Source of the DNA: Sphingomonadales bacterium
Lineage (GTDB): Bacteria > Pseudomonadota > Alphaproteobacteria > Sphingomonadales > Sphingomonadaceae
Direction: 5' to 3'
Assembly (NCBI GenBank): GCA_024636595.1
Contig: JAGXGT010000142.1
Location: 1-42,164, forward strand
Length of the DNA: 42,164 bases
Shown here: in pieces, positions 14,776 through 23,232 of the stretch
Numbering within the stretch: position 1 is the first letter of the stretch
How the letters are laid out: each line of letters opens with the position of its first letter
Notes under the pieces: generated by a model
What the model was told of the DNA's origin: nothing
Databases searched by the model: none
Seen by the model: the letters and a program-made list of their open reading frames with translations, nothing else
Made by a program: the position numbers and the translations under genes

Positions 14776-15273
14776 ATGGAAAAGGAATATGTGACAAACA
14801 TGATCGATATCCGAAAATTGATTGTCGAACCCGATAACTGGGATAAACGATTTATGGGCTTGGCTGATTTGATTTCAACGTGGAGTGAAGATCAAAGCAG
14901 AAAAGTTGGAGCTGTTATAGTAGGAAATGCGCACGAGATTCGTTCAACGGGATTTAATGGACTACCCAGAAAAATATCCGCCACGGATCAAAGACGTCAC
15001 TCGCGTGAAGAAGGAGAGAAATATCTCTGGTTCGAGCATGCAGAACGAAATGCGATATACAATGCTGCGCGCATGGGCGTACCAACGGACGGATGTACGA
15101 TTTACAGCAGTTTGTTCCCTTGCTCCGCCTGCGTAAGTGCCATTATTCAATGTGGTATAACAACTCTATGCACATTCGCTCCTCCGGATGACGATCAGCA
15201 ATTCGGAAGAAGTTTTGTTGTGGCTCTACAAATGGCAAAGGAATCCGGTCTGAAAATCAGAGTCTTCAGTTGA
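14776..15273 (+). CDS. dCMP/cytidine deaminase family protein
   Basis: This protein is 165 residues from the ATG at 14776. The GTG at 14791 or ATG at 14800 are alternatives, since AAAAGGAA at 14780-14787 would serve them better. Zinc site: H88-A-E90 (FEHAERNAIYNAA) and C116, C119 (PCSAC), as in dCMP deaminases, which turn dCMP into dUMP. The segment VGAVIVGNAHEIRSTGFNGLP is the usual first strand pair. It is AT-rich like its partner. Paired with the dUTPase-like gene, it suggests depletion or signalling of deoxycytidine nucleotides, in line with known anti-phage dCTP deaminases. The biological role is inferred. Confidence 0.85.
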   Translation: MEKEYVTNMIDIRKLIVEPDNWDKRFMGLADLISTWSEDQSRKVGAVIVGNAHEIRSTGFNGLPRKISATDQRRHSREEGEKYLWFEHAERNAIYNAARMGVPTDGCTIYSSLFPCSACVSAIIQCGITTLCTFAPPDDDQQFGRSFVVALQMAKESGLKIRVFS

Positions 15274-15291
15274 TAGTAGTATCGATTTTTT
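15270..15291 (+). terminator. Weak Rho-independent terminator after the deaminase gene
   Basis: TTGATA (15270-15275), loop GTAG and TATCGA (15280-15285) form a 6-bp stem with one T-G pair, followed by six T (15286-15291). The deaminase stop codon lies within the stem. The stem is AT-rich, so termination may be partial. Confidence 0.5.
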
Positions 15292-15394
15292 AATAGAAAC
15301 ATAACAAGAACAAACTTGCGCTCTGGGAATCTTTATGCCATCGCGTCATATACGCACCCGGATCGTTCAGCGGTGCGCTCCGGGAGAAAATTAC

Positions 15395-16633
15395 ATGCTT
15401 CAAGAAACCCAGTCCTTTGTCCACGATTTCGAAAAATCAGGAATGGATCTGGAAGAAGCAGAGCAGGAACTGGGATATTCTTCCCGCCAGATAAAGCGCT
15501 TTCTTGCTGGCAAAAATGAGCCGCCCAAACTGGTGGCGGACCGGGTACGTCAAATTGCCCGCAGCAAAACACCCGGAAAGAAAGGCAAGCCTGCATTCCG
15601 GTTCATCGACCTTTTCGCAGGTATCGGCGGATTCAGACTTGGCTTTGAAGCAATTGGCGGAAAATGTGTGTTCACCAGCGAGTGGGACCGTTTTTCGCAA
15701 AAAACATATTTGCGAAACTTCCCTGATGGGGATGATCATATTTTTGCTGGCGACATCAAGCCTTATGGCGATGATCCGGCACTGGTCCCGGAGCATGAGG
15801 TTCTGCTTGCAGGCTTTCCATGCCAGCCATTTTCACTTGCCGGAGTTTCCAAAAAGAACTCGCTTGGACGCAAGCACGGATTTGATGACGAGAAACAGGG
15901 GAACCTGTTTTTCTACCTCGCGAACATCATCAAACACCACAAACCGGCGGTTTTTTTGCTGGAAAATGTCAAGAATCTCAGGAGCCATGACAAGGGCCGG
16001 ACATTTGAAGTCATACGCAGAACACTGGAGGAGGAACTGGGATATACTATCAGCTTCGAAACCATCAGTTCAGCGCCATTTGTCCCGCAGAAACGCGAAC
16101 GCATTTTCATTGCCGGTTTCAGGAAGGATACAGGTTTCAGTTTTGACGGGTTTATGAAAACCCTTCCCGAGCGCAGCGAATGGCCAACACTGGATGCTAT
16201 CATGCAGTCACACAACGAGATCGATAGCAAATATACGCTGACGCCTAACCTCTGGAAATATCTGCAGGCCTACAGGAAGAAGCATGAGGCCGCCGGAAAC
16301 GGGTTCGGGTTTACGGTCCACGGTCCGGATGATGTCGCGCGCACCCTGTCTGCCAGATATCACAAGGATGGTTCCGAGATTCTTATTGAACAGAAGGGTA
16401 CTCGCCCGAGACGCCTGACCCCGACCGAATGTGCTCGGCTTATGGGATTTGAAAACGAAACCCGAAAATGGGAGATCCCGGTATCGGATACGCAGGCCTA
16501 TCGCCAGTTCGGGAACGCAGTCGTAGTGCCGGTCGTGGAGGCGATCGCCAGATATATGGAGCCATCAATCCTCAAAGCGGTGGCGCAAGATCAGAAATCC
16601 CGCAAGGCCAGAAGTCAGGCGGTCCTTGCCTGA
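15395..16633 (+). CDS. DNA cytosine-5 methyltransferase (Dcm-like) of a type II R-M system
   Basis: I choose the ATG at 15395 (GGGAG at 15382-15386) rather than the frame's first ATG at 15335, giving 412 residues. An N-terminal segment (LGYSSRQIKRFLAG) resembles the helix-turn-helix region of Dcm. Motif I is FIDLFAGIGGFRLG (70-83); motif IV has the catalytic C143 in GFPCQPFSLAG; motif VI is LLENVKNL; motif VIII is VPQKRERIF; motifs IX and X are seen as RPRRLTPTECARLMGF and QFGNAVVVPVV. It methylates C5 of cytosine to protect host DNA from the MvaI/BcnI-like enzyme. Its end overlaps the vsr start by 8 bp. CCWGG specificity is likely from the Vsr partner but not proven. Confidence 0.95.
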   Translation: MLQETQSFVHDFEKSGMDLEEAEQELGYSSRQIKRFLAGKNEPPKLVADRVRQIARSKTPGKKGKPAFRFIDLFAGIGGFRLGFEAIGGKCVFTSEWDRFSQKTYLRNFPDGDDHIFAGDIKPYGDDPALVPEHEVLLAGFPCQPFSLAGVSKKNSLGRKHGFDDEKQGNLFFYLANIIKHHKPAVFLLENVKNLRSHDKGRTFEVIRRTLEEELGYTISFETISSAPFVPQKRERIFIAGFRKDTGFSFDGFMKTLPERSEWPTLDAIMQSHNEIDSKYTLTPNLWKYLQAYRKKHEAAGNGFGFTVHGPDDVARTLSARYHKDGSEILIEQKGTRPRRLTPTECARLMGFENETRKWEIPVSDTQAYRQFGNAVVVPVVEAIARYMEPSILKAVAQDQKSRKARSQAVLA

Positions 16634-17105
16634 TATTGTAAGCCCCGCAGTTCGAAGCCGCATGATGGCCGGAATCGGCGCAAAGAACACGAAACCGGAA
16701 CTTCTGATACGCAGCGGTCTTTTCAAACTCGGCTACCGATATCGCCTTCACGGCAAAAGCCTGCCCGGAAAACCGGATCTGGTTTTTGCATTCCGCAAGG
16801 CAGTGATATTCGTCAACGGATGCTTCTGGCACGGCCATGATTGCCATCTGTTCAAATGGCCCAAAAGCCGCGAACAATTCTGGCATGACAAGATCGCAAA
16901 CAATATCAGGCGTGATGGAAAAGTCCGCACAGAGCTTGCTGAGGCGGGTTGGCGCATTTGTGATGTCTGGGAATGTCAGATAAAAGGGAAAGAAAGATTG
17001 CCCCTGGAAACTGTGCTCTCCCGTTGCTCTGAATTTCTCGACGGCAACGCGTTAAGATTGTCAGTGGGCGGTGACGAGACTGTGTGCATTTCCGAAGAAG
17101 AATAA
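16626..17105 (+). CDS. vsr: Very short patch repair endonuclease Vsr
   Basis: With the TTG start at 16626 the protein has 159 residues and its numbering matches E. coli Vsr exactly: catalytic D51, zinc ligands C66, H71, C73 and C117, and H69. This supports the start. The segment VNGCFWHGHDC (63-73) has V63 and N64 where E. coli has T63 and H64, a variation seen in other Vsr proteins. Vsr nicks 5' of the T in T:G mismatches that arise when 5-methylcytosine deaminates. It is thus the natural partner of the C5 methyltransferase it overlaps. Its last 130 bp overlap the 3' end of the restriction gene on the other strand. Confidence 0.95.
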   Translation: MPDIVSPAVRSRMMAGIGAKNTKPELLIRSGLFKLGYRYRLHGKSLPGKPDLVFAFRKAVIFVNGCFWHGHDCHLFKWPKSREQFWHDKIANNIRRDGKVRTELAEAGWRICDVWECQIKGKERLPLETVLSRCSEFLDGNALRLSVGGDETVCISEEE

Positions 17106-18418
17106 AGAACGCGCATGGCCTCGGGCAAGTCACGTGCATTGATTCGCCACTGGGGCCTTACCTTTGCTTTTCCGTCTGAATATATCGTGTGAGCCGGGTC
17201 ATGAAACACCAGTCCGCTGTCGATTGCACGCAAAAGTTTCCAGACGTCCGTACCTGATCCTGTTACCCAGTCAGAGGCATAGCGATAGTCCTTCACGCCG
17301 CCACCGCCATCCCGGTTTTCAAATTTGAGATAGAGGGCGTTGGCATGCTTCGCGTTCCAGCAGTTAGCCATTTTTTCGACAGACCAGCCGGCCACTACCT
17401 CGCCTTTTCCCGGATCGAAAAGTTCAACGCCGATATCAGCGATGTCACCGAAACTGTCATTGACCCGGTCATAGCCAGCCACACGTAAAACAAAGCCCGT
17501 CTTTGCGTTTGATTTTCCGGAGCGATAGAGGCCGGTGAACCTCAGGGAACCATCGTCTTTTTGTCCGGGCAGGCCATATTGCTCCATAAATTCCCGGAAG
17601 GTATGAAGACCCTGATAGCCATAATCCGGGACCGGCGTCATCAAGCTGATCCTGCTCCCCGAGTAGCCCTTAATCTCGTAGCCATGCTTATCAGGCTTTT
17701 TATCACCGTTTGCCGCGACGCCGAGCAGGGCTTCCAGCGTGTATCCCCCGCCCTGTGATCCCTTGAACGGTTCAATTGTATCGCCTTTCTTGATCCGTGA
17801 ACTGTACCAGCCTCCTGAGACAATAGCCTCGATCTCCTGCCTGATGAGTTCAGCAGGGTCCTTACCCGCTTGTCCGTCAATCGAGAGAATATGTAGGACG
17901 CCTCGTCCCCCGGCGAGCGGCAGATCCGGAAAGTTCGCAACGAGCGGGTCATTCTGCTCCGTGAGAACCAGGCCCACAACCTTGCCATCCCTGGCGGTTC
18001 CCATGACCAGAATACGCCTGCCATATTCTGCCTGATGATCCCGGCGAAGTGCATCGGGAGGTTCATCGCAGCCGTTCAGAAAACCTGACATTCGCACTTC
18101 AGGGTACTGGAAATAGTCGATGATCGTCGTACCGGGAGCATCATGGCGATTGCCATTCGAGCTTAGCCAGGCAAAATCGAGCCGAGCCTCCAGTTTGGGC
18201 TTTCCGGTTTTTGATCTTCGCTTTGTCGTGCTTTCAGAAGGCGAACGGGCATGTATGGTAGCGGGAAAGATATTGGTGACACCATCCAGCCCGCCGCCCA
18301 GATATATCTGGTTTTTCTCGTTGTCCTGCCTTTCGGACAGATGCTTTACCCAGGCCGTGCGAACGCCCTGCCCTTCCAGGAGCACCTTGAGCTGTTCGAT
18401 TGTTATAATTCCTGACAT
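16976..18418 (-). CDS. MvaI/BcnI family type II restriction endonuclease
   Basis: This protein has 480 residues from the ATG at 18418. The family core is in the second half: GGGYTLEALLGVAANGDKKP (223-242), with D243 and the ExK pair E248/K250 in YEIKGY as metal-binding residues, then SLMTPVPDYG and later helical and strand segments. MvaI cuts CCWGG and BcnI cuts CCSGG as monomers. The approximately 220-residue N-terminal extension is absent from those small enzymes but occurs in larger members. The gene converges on vsr and overlaps it by 130 bp, so its last approximately 43 residues are encoded opposite vsr. Together with the C5 methyltransferase it forms a complete R-M system. Confidence 0.9.
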   Translation of the reverse strand: MSGIITIEQLKVLLEGQGVRTAWVKHLSERQDNEKNQIYLGGGLDGVTNIFPATIHARSPSESTTKRRSKTGKPKLEARLDFAWLSSNGNRHDAPGTTIIDYFQYPEVRMSGFLNGCDEPPDALRRDHQAEYGRRILVMGTARDGKVVGLVLTEQNDPLVANFPDLPLAGGRGVLHILSIDGQAGKDPAELIRQEIEAIVSGGWYSSRIKKGDTIEPFKGSQGGGYTLEALLGVAANGDKKPDKHGYEIKGYSGSRISLMTPVPDYGYQGLHTFREFMEQYGLPGQKDDGSLRFTGLYRSGKSNAKTGFVLRVAGYDRVNDSFGDIADIGVELFDPGKGEVVAGWSVEKMANCWNAKHANALYLKFENRDGGGGVKDYRYASDWVTGSGTDVWKLLRAIDSGLVFHDPAHTIYSDGKAKVRPQWRINARDLPEAMRVLYSSSEMHTVSSPPTDNLNALPSRNSEQRESTVSRGNLSFPFI

Positions 18419-18492
18419 CGGGTTGGAGGCTATCGGGAAACCGGTCCGCTGGAAAGCGGGAGTTTGAAAACAGGGTCAAGGTCAGCAGAACT

Positions 18493-18729
18493 TCACATTC
18501 GTATTGCGGGGATCAAAAACTCCAAATCAGCGAACCGGGCAGTCCTGAAGGCCTTCCAAGTGTCTGGTCGCTTTGCCACTTCTGAAAACTGACGTCCAGG
18601 TGCGATCCTGTCAAAAGTAGTGTTAACAACGCCAGCACATTCCCAAAGCATTTTGCGGAAGTTCTCGGAGATATCCTGATTCTGCCAAATGAGATCGAAA
18701 TTGATCCTGCTCTCCATGCGCTCCGACAA
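18493..18729 (-). CDS. Possible small hypothetical protein
   Basis: This open frame of 78 residues starts at TTG 18729; an ATG four codons later has a GGAG close upstream. It includes INFDLIWQNQDISENFRKML, ECAGVVNTTFDRIAPG and TWKAFRTARFADLEFLIPAI, which read like a natural helical protein. I do not recognise it. It lies 74 bp upstream of the restriction gene on the same strand. It could be an accessory of the R-M system or the remnant of a longer gene. Confidence is low because no family or strong start signal supports it. Confidence 0.35.
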   Translation of the reverse strand: MSERMESRINFDLIWQNQDISENFRKMLWECAGVVNTTFDRIAPGRQFSEVAKRPDTWKAFRTARFADLEFLIPAIRM

Positions 18730-18863
18730 TATTGAAACGGTGTAGGTGGCAATATTTATCCAGTCTTGTCGAAACTGTCGCCGCTGTAGCGCGAGCGCTC
18801 CGGTAAAGTACCTGTCCTATAGCGTATCCTTCCGTTGTTTTTGGGATAATACACCATCGGCTG

Positions 18864-18909
18864 AAAAAGAAGGCGGTGCTCGCTCGCTAATCGTGCAAGC
18901 CCCGCCTTC
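18864..18909 (-). terminator. Rho-independent terminator of the TonB receptor gene
   Basis: On the - strand, GAAGGCGG (18909-18902) and CCGCCTTC (18876-18869) form an 8-bp stem with a 25-nt loop, followed directly by TTTTT (18868-18864). It lies 13 bp past the receptor stop codon, as expected for a terminator of that gene. Confidence 0.75.
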
Positions 18910-18922
18910 AGGAGAGACGCCT

Positions 18923-21277
18923 TTAGTAGCGGTAGCTGACGGAAATGCCGTAGGTCGCCGGCTGGCCCGCCAGACGCGAGACATAGTCGGTTAGGTGGGT
19001 CACATTGGTCCAATAATGTTCATTGGTAACGTTGCGACCCCAGAGTTGGGCGGTCCAATGCCCGTCGGCCGTCTCGATGCCTGCTCTCAGGTCAATGAGT
19101 GTGTAAGACGGCAGCACGAAGAGCGGGTCATCGCCGAACGCGGCCGGGCTGCTGCTGCGATAGGTGAGCGATCCGCCGACGAAGCCGCGAAGCCCGTCTG
19201 CGCCGATCGGGAATTCATACTCGGCATCGCTGACGACCTGCCATTTGGGTGTGTTCGGAAAGGATTCGCCGACATAGCTGGTCGCCACACCGAACGGATC
19301 GCGTGGAATGGCAGGGGCAACCGGATCAGTCAGCACTTCTGACGCGACATAGGTGATGCCGGTGCTGATGCGCAGCCCTTCGAAGGGCCGGGCGACCAGA
19401 TTAACCTCAAAACCATAGACTTCGGATTTAGGAATATTGACGAGCTGGGGCAGCGGGCCGAAAACCGGCGTCAGCACGATGCCTTTGAGCTGCTTGTCCT
19501 GATAATCATTGTAAAAGGCCGCCAGTTCAATGCTGAACATATTATCGATGGTCGATAGACGCGCGCCGGCTTCGTAGGCGAGAACCGATTCCTGGGTCAC
19601 CGGCGTGAACTGGCTCGCCAGGATCGCCGGGACCAGCGCGTAACTGCCGGATTTATAGCCGCGGGTGACATTGGCATAGATCATCGCATTGGCATTGAAG
19701 CGATAGTCGGCCCCCAGTCGCCAGGAGACATTGTCTTCATCGAGGCTGGAATAGGCGAGGCCAGGTTCAAAGGTCGTGTCATCAAGCGTCACGCAGCCAC
19801 CGGCCGGAATTGTCGTTGAGGTACCGGACAATATCGTTGCCAGGAAGCTGAAGGCGTCAGCCGCACTGACGCCCACCAGGCCTGTGCCAGCATCGGCGAT
19901 ACATCCGTTAAAGTCGCGATTCTGGGATGAGTAGCGAACCGATCCTTGCAAGGTCAGCTCATCGGTTAAATGGACATCAATCCCGCCAAAGACTGATGCC
20001 GTTTCGATGGACTGATTGGCTATCTGCGCGAGTGGCGAGAACAGAAATGGGCCGATCTGACTGTTCGTGCCTTGCGAGCTCGTCCGTGTAGACTCATTGG
20101 CAGTTTCATCCTGATAATTGCCGCCGATCATCCATTCGACGGGACCGGACTCACCGGCAATACGCAGCTCCTGCGAGAAGGATGTCAGCTTGGTGTCATG
20201 CTCGGAAACGCGGAATGCGTTAAACGCTGTGCCATCGACATCAATCGGGGAATCTCCGCGGAAATCGGAATAGGCGGTAATTGAGGTCAGCGTGACATTG
20301 TCTGCCAGTTCCCAATCGGCGCGCAGCGAAATCTGACGAAAATCGTCGCTTCTGGCAAAAGAATTGTTGGGATCCCAATCCGCTTCCCGCGGATTGTCGC
20401 CCGCTGCCGGGGCGGCGGTCATTGCATCGGCGATATATTGGGTGACTGGGGTAACGGCCACTGCCGGTGAGAATTGCACGAACTGGGCCGCTTGGTTTTC
20501 CGATCCGTCATGCCAGGCACTGAGGCTGAGCTGGAAAGTCAGCCGGTCGCTCGCCTGCCAATCGAGGAGCAGGCGTCCATTGATGAATTCCTTGGCGCCC
20601 AGCTGGTCGTTGGGCCGCGTTGCGCTATATTGCCAGCCGTCGGCGCGTTCCATCTGGACCGCCAGGCGCGCGGTCAGCGTGCTGGTTAACGGGCCGCTGA
20701 CGAAGCCAGACAGGTCGACCTCGTTGAACCGGCCAAAGCTAAAGTCGACTCCCGCGTCGAAATGGTCGGTCGGCCGTGCTGCAACAAAGTTGATCGCTCC
20801 GCCGGTTGAGTTCATTCCGAACAGCGTGCCCTGCGGGCCCTTCAGCACTTCAACCCGTTCGAGATCCATGATCGCGCCGCGCGCCATAACAGAATAGGGC
20901 AGAGCGACCTGATCGACATAGGCCGTCACGGTTGAGCCGGCGGTCACCGAATTGTCGTTATAACCGATGCCGCGGATCGAGAGGATGGGCGTGCCAAAAG
21001 CGCTTTGCTGGGCGCTGAAACCGGGCACGGCCTGACCGAGCTGCGAGGGTTCAGTGATTCCGGATCGCATAAGATCGTCGCCGGTGATGGCGGTGATCGA
21101 CATGGGCACGTCGGTCAGCCTTTCCGAACGCTTTTGCGCCGTTACAATAATGACGTCGTTGGGAACGGCGCCATCGTCGGCAGCAGGCTCTGATCCGGCT
21201 TGCGCATAAGCAGCCGTAAATGGCAAGAGACCAAGTGCTGTGCCGATCAGGCATGTCTTCAATATGTTCCTACGCAT
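18923..21277 (-). CDS. TonB-dependent outer membrane receptor
   Basis: This 784-residue protein has a signal peptide MRRNILKTCLIGTALGLL...AYA, with cleavage near residue 25-27. The plug domain follows: DVIIVTAQKRSERLTDVPMS, DDLMRSGITEPSQLGQAVPG, ILSIRGIGYND, ERVEVLKGPQGTLFGMNSTG and GGAINFVAARPT. A beta-barrel follows and the protein ends with an aromatic residue (SVSYRY), as outer membrane barrels do. It would import a large or hydrophobic substrate using TonB energy. In sphingomonads such receptors often accompany catabolic genes. It is monocistronic, with its own terminator at 18864-18909, and lies downstream of a CoA ligase operon in the same direction. The substrate is unknown. Confidence 0.95.
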   Translation of the reverse strand: MRRNILKTCLIGTALGLLPFTAAYAQAGSEPAADDGAVPNDVIIVTAQKRSERLTDVPMSITAITGDDLMRSGITEPSQLGQAVPGFSAQQSAFGTPILSIRGIGYNDNSVTAGSTVTAYVDQVALPYSVMARGAIMDLERVEVLKGPQGTLFGMNSTGGAINFVAARPTDHFDAGVDFSFGRFNEVDLSGFVSGPLTSTLTARLAVQMERADGWQYSATRPNDQLGAKEFINGRLLLDWQASDRLTFQLSLSAWHDGSENQAAQFVQFSPAVAVTPVTQYIADAMTAAPAAGDNPREADWDPNNSFARSDDFRQISLRADWELADNVTLTSITAYSDFRGDSPIDVDGTAFNAFRVSEHDTKLTSFSQELRIAGESGPVEWMIGGNYQDETANESTRTSSQGTNSQIGPFLFSPLAQIANQSIETASVFGGIDVHLTDELTLQGSVRYSSQNRDFNGCIADAGTGLVGVSAADAFSFLATILSGTSTTIPAGGCVTLDDTTFEPGLAYSSLDEDNVSWRLGADYRFNANAMIYANVTRGYKSGSYALVPAILASQFTPVTQESVLAYEAGARLSTIDNMFSIELAAFYNDYQDKQLKGIVLTPVFGPLPQLVNIPKSEVYGFEVNLVARPFEGLRISTGITYVASEVLTDPVAPAIPRDPFGVATSYVGESFPNTPKWQVVSDAEYEFPIGADGLRGFVGGSLTYRSSSPAAFGDDPLFVLPSYTLIDLRAGIETADGHWTAQLWGRNVTNEHYWTNVTHLTDYVSRLAGQPATYGISVSYRY

Positions 21278-21656
21278 GTCTCAACTCTCCTACAGAAATT
21301 ATGGCGATTGTCTCGCGATTGATTTGATGAGGGCGGCTCCCGCCGCCGACTGATGACGGTCGGAACGCACCCGGGAAAATGCTGCCCGCGTCGGGCTGAG
21401 TGGCATGTACTGGAAAGGTGTCGCCCGTATGCGGCACTGCGTGCACTTTGATCATATCGACTATCTTCCCCTTCCCTGGCGAGCGGTCGATCTTTGGTGA
21501 TCAGAACCTGAAGCGCCATCATTCCGGGGGCATTGGAGCCCCTCTTTGTCAAGCTTGGATTAAGTGAGGCTGTACTCACATCCTACTCGTCTTGGTTCCA
21601 ATACCGTTATAACTATACTCGGATGGTGACGTTTGGGCCAATTCGGGCACCGGGTT
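21278..21656. other. Intergenic region upstream of the TonB receptor
   Basis: These 379 bases separate the SDR stop (21657) and the receptor start (21277), both on the - strand. I see no gene of known type. It must contain the receptor promoter. GGAG close to the receptor start (RC of CTCTCC at about 21285) is a plausible ribosome binding site. No clear operator or terminator was found. Confidence 0.45.
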
Positions 21657-22433
21657 TCATGAAGTGAAGGCGTCCAACAACACATCCGAGCGAGCGGCCA
21701 CGGTCTCCCGCCATTCGGGATGGGTCGGCGCGTGGAGCCGCTTTGCGAGCATTGCATCAAGGATGATCCGCGCAGCAACTTCGGGTAAGATGATGCGGGA
21801 CAATTCGGACGGGAAGGCCGGTTGGGGGGCATCGGTGTCTGTCGGCTGAATGGCCGTCGCTATCCATCCCGGACAGGCAACTGTTACGCCGACTCCAGAC
21901 GACGCAAGTTCTGCAGCCAGCACTTCGGACAGACCCACCAGGGCAAATTTTGTCGCCACGTAAATCCCGAATCCTTCCAGCGGAACCAAGCCAGCCATAG
22001 AGGCGATATTGACAATATGACTGCCAGCGCGCGCCTTGATCATTGCAGGTGCAAATGCCGATATTCCATTCACAATGCCGAGTAGGTTAACACCTATACT
22101 TCGATTCCAGTCGTCTTCATTGGTCTCGATTAACGGCTTGTAAATTGCAATTCCGGCATTGTTGAATAGATAGTCACATCCACCAAAATGGTCGCGGCAG
22201 ATCTGTGCCAGCGCATAAACCGAATCCCGTCTGGCGACGTCGGTGTGCACCGCCAGCGCCGACCCGCCGCCAGCGCTGATACTCTCGGCAACATTGCGGG
22301 CGCGACCTAGGTCGATATCGGCGATCACAGCATGAAGGCCTGATGACGCGCAAAGTCTAGCCAGAGCCTCACCCAGCCCTGAGCCGCCTCCCGTGATAAC
22401 GGCGGTCTTGCCAGCCAAACTGTTCAAATCCAT
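21657..22433 (-). CDS. Short-chain dehydrogenase/reductase (SDR)
   Basis: This protein has 258 residues from the ATG at 22433. The NAD(P) glycine motif is TGGGSGLGEALARL (near residue 13); NNAG precedes the catalytic part; Ser in IVNIASMAGLV and YVATK carry the S-Y-K triad. It oxidises a hydroxyl or reduces a keto group of an intermediate. It is the third gene of a - strand operon (CoA ligase, crotonase, SDR), 1 nt after the crotonase stop. A 3-hydroxyacyl-CoA dehydrogenase role would fit this order, though the substrate is not visible. Confidence 0.9.
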   Translation of the reverse strand: MDLNSLAGKTAVITGGGSGLGEALARLCASSGLHAVIADIDLGRARNVAESISAGGGSALAVHTDVARRDSVYALAQICRDHFGGCDYLFNNAGIAIYKPLIETNEDDWNRSIGVNLLGIVNGISAFAPAMIKARAGSHIVNIASMAGLVPLEGFGIYVATKFALVGLSEVLAAELASSGVGVTVACPGWIATAIQPTDTDAPQPAFPSELSRIILPEVAARIILDAMLAKRLHAPTHPEWRETVAARSDVLLDAFTS

Positions 22434-22434
22434 T

Positions 22435-23232
22435 CTACCGGCCGACGAAAACAGGCTTGGTGCGGTTTTTGAATGCATCGACGGCGATCTTGTGATCTTC
22501 CATCAACATGGTCAGATTCTCATAGCCTGCAGCCCTGTCGATCACAGCATTAGCCGTCACTTTCAGACCGGCATTGATCGATGCCTTGGTCCATTTGATT
22601 GCCTGGGTCGCGCCCTTGGCCATCCGGTCTGCCATCGCTGCCACAACCTCGTCGATCTCGTCGCGGGGAACAGCTGCTGTGATCAGACCGATCTCGGCGG
22701 CTTCGGCACCAAAAATCGGGTCGCCAGTGAGCAGATATTTACGGGCCCGGGCATAGCCGATCAGCTGGGGCCAGATAACGGCGCCGCCGTCTCCCGCGAC
22801 AAGGGCTACCGAAACATGCGGGTCGGCGAAGCGCGAATCAGGCGTCGCATAGACAAAGTCACAAAATAGCGCGAGCGAACAGCCAAGACCCACCGCTGGG
22901 CCGACCACGCGAGCAATAATTGGCTTTTCGAGATCGAGTAACGAATTCTGGATGCGGCGATCATTTTCAATACTGGCCGAAGTCGCCAGAGCGTCGCCCT
23001 GGAGCGCCGTCAACCAGTCAATATCGCCACCTGCGCTGAACGAGTCGCCGGCACCGGTAAGGACGACGACCGAGACTTCAGGGTCGCGGTCGATATCATA
23101 GAAGATGCGAGAAAATTCATCGTGGAGCTGCGGATTGATGGCGTTCTTAACCTCAGGACGGTCGATGGTGAGATTGAGGATCGATCCTTTTTTTTGAATT
23201 TTGAGTGTCTCATAGGCTGCATAGTTCATCAT
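22435..23232 (-). CDS. Enoyl-CoA hydratase/isomerase family protein
   Basis: This protein has 265 residues from the ATG at 23232, in an ATGA overlap with the CoA ligase stop. Crotonase oxyanion-hole segments are SFSAGGDIDWL and GPAVGLGCSLALFCDF. The segment DPHVSVALVAGDGGAVIWP is where crotonases usually carry catalytic Glu residues; here the first Glu position is not acidic, which suggests a specialised or non-hydratase reaction. It acts on acyl-CoA thioesters produced by the adjacent ligase. A similar HVSVxLVAG segment is present in the crotonase at 27253-28053, so the two are probably closely related. The longer frame to 23451 is ligase shadow. Confidence 0.9.
   Translation of the reverse strand: MMNYAAYETLKIQKKGSILNLTIDRPEVKNAINPQLHDEFSRIFYDIDRDPEVSVVVLTGAGDSFSAGGDIDWLTALQGDALATSASIENDRRIQNSLLDLEKPIIARVVGPAVGLGCSLALFCDFVYATPDSRFADPHVSVALVAGDGGAVIWPQLIGYARARKYLLTGDPIFGAEAAEIGLITAAVPRDEIDEVVAAMADRMAKGATQAIKWTKASINAGLKVTANAVIDRAAGYENLTMLMEDHKIAVDAFKNRTKPVFVGR

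Larger units (their letters stand above)
18419..18922. other. Stretch between restriction gene and TonB receptor
   Basis: This 504-bp stretch holds the upstream region of the restriction gene, a low-confidence small frame (18493-18729) and the terminator of the TonB receptor gene (18864-18909). Composition returns to the regional average near 18.8 kb. It is the most likely place for the distal end of the mobile segment, but no direct repeat with the 11.3-kb region was noticed. Confidence 0.45.

Noticed and set aside
15335-15394. 20-residue N-terminal extension of the methyltransferase
   Set aside because: The ATG at 15395 has GGGAG 8 nt upstream, while the earlier ATG has no such site and adds no conserved residues.
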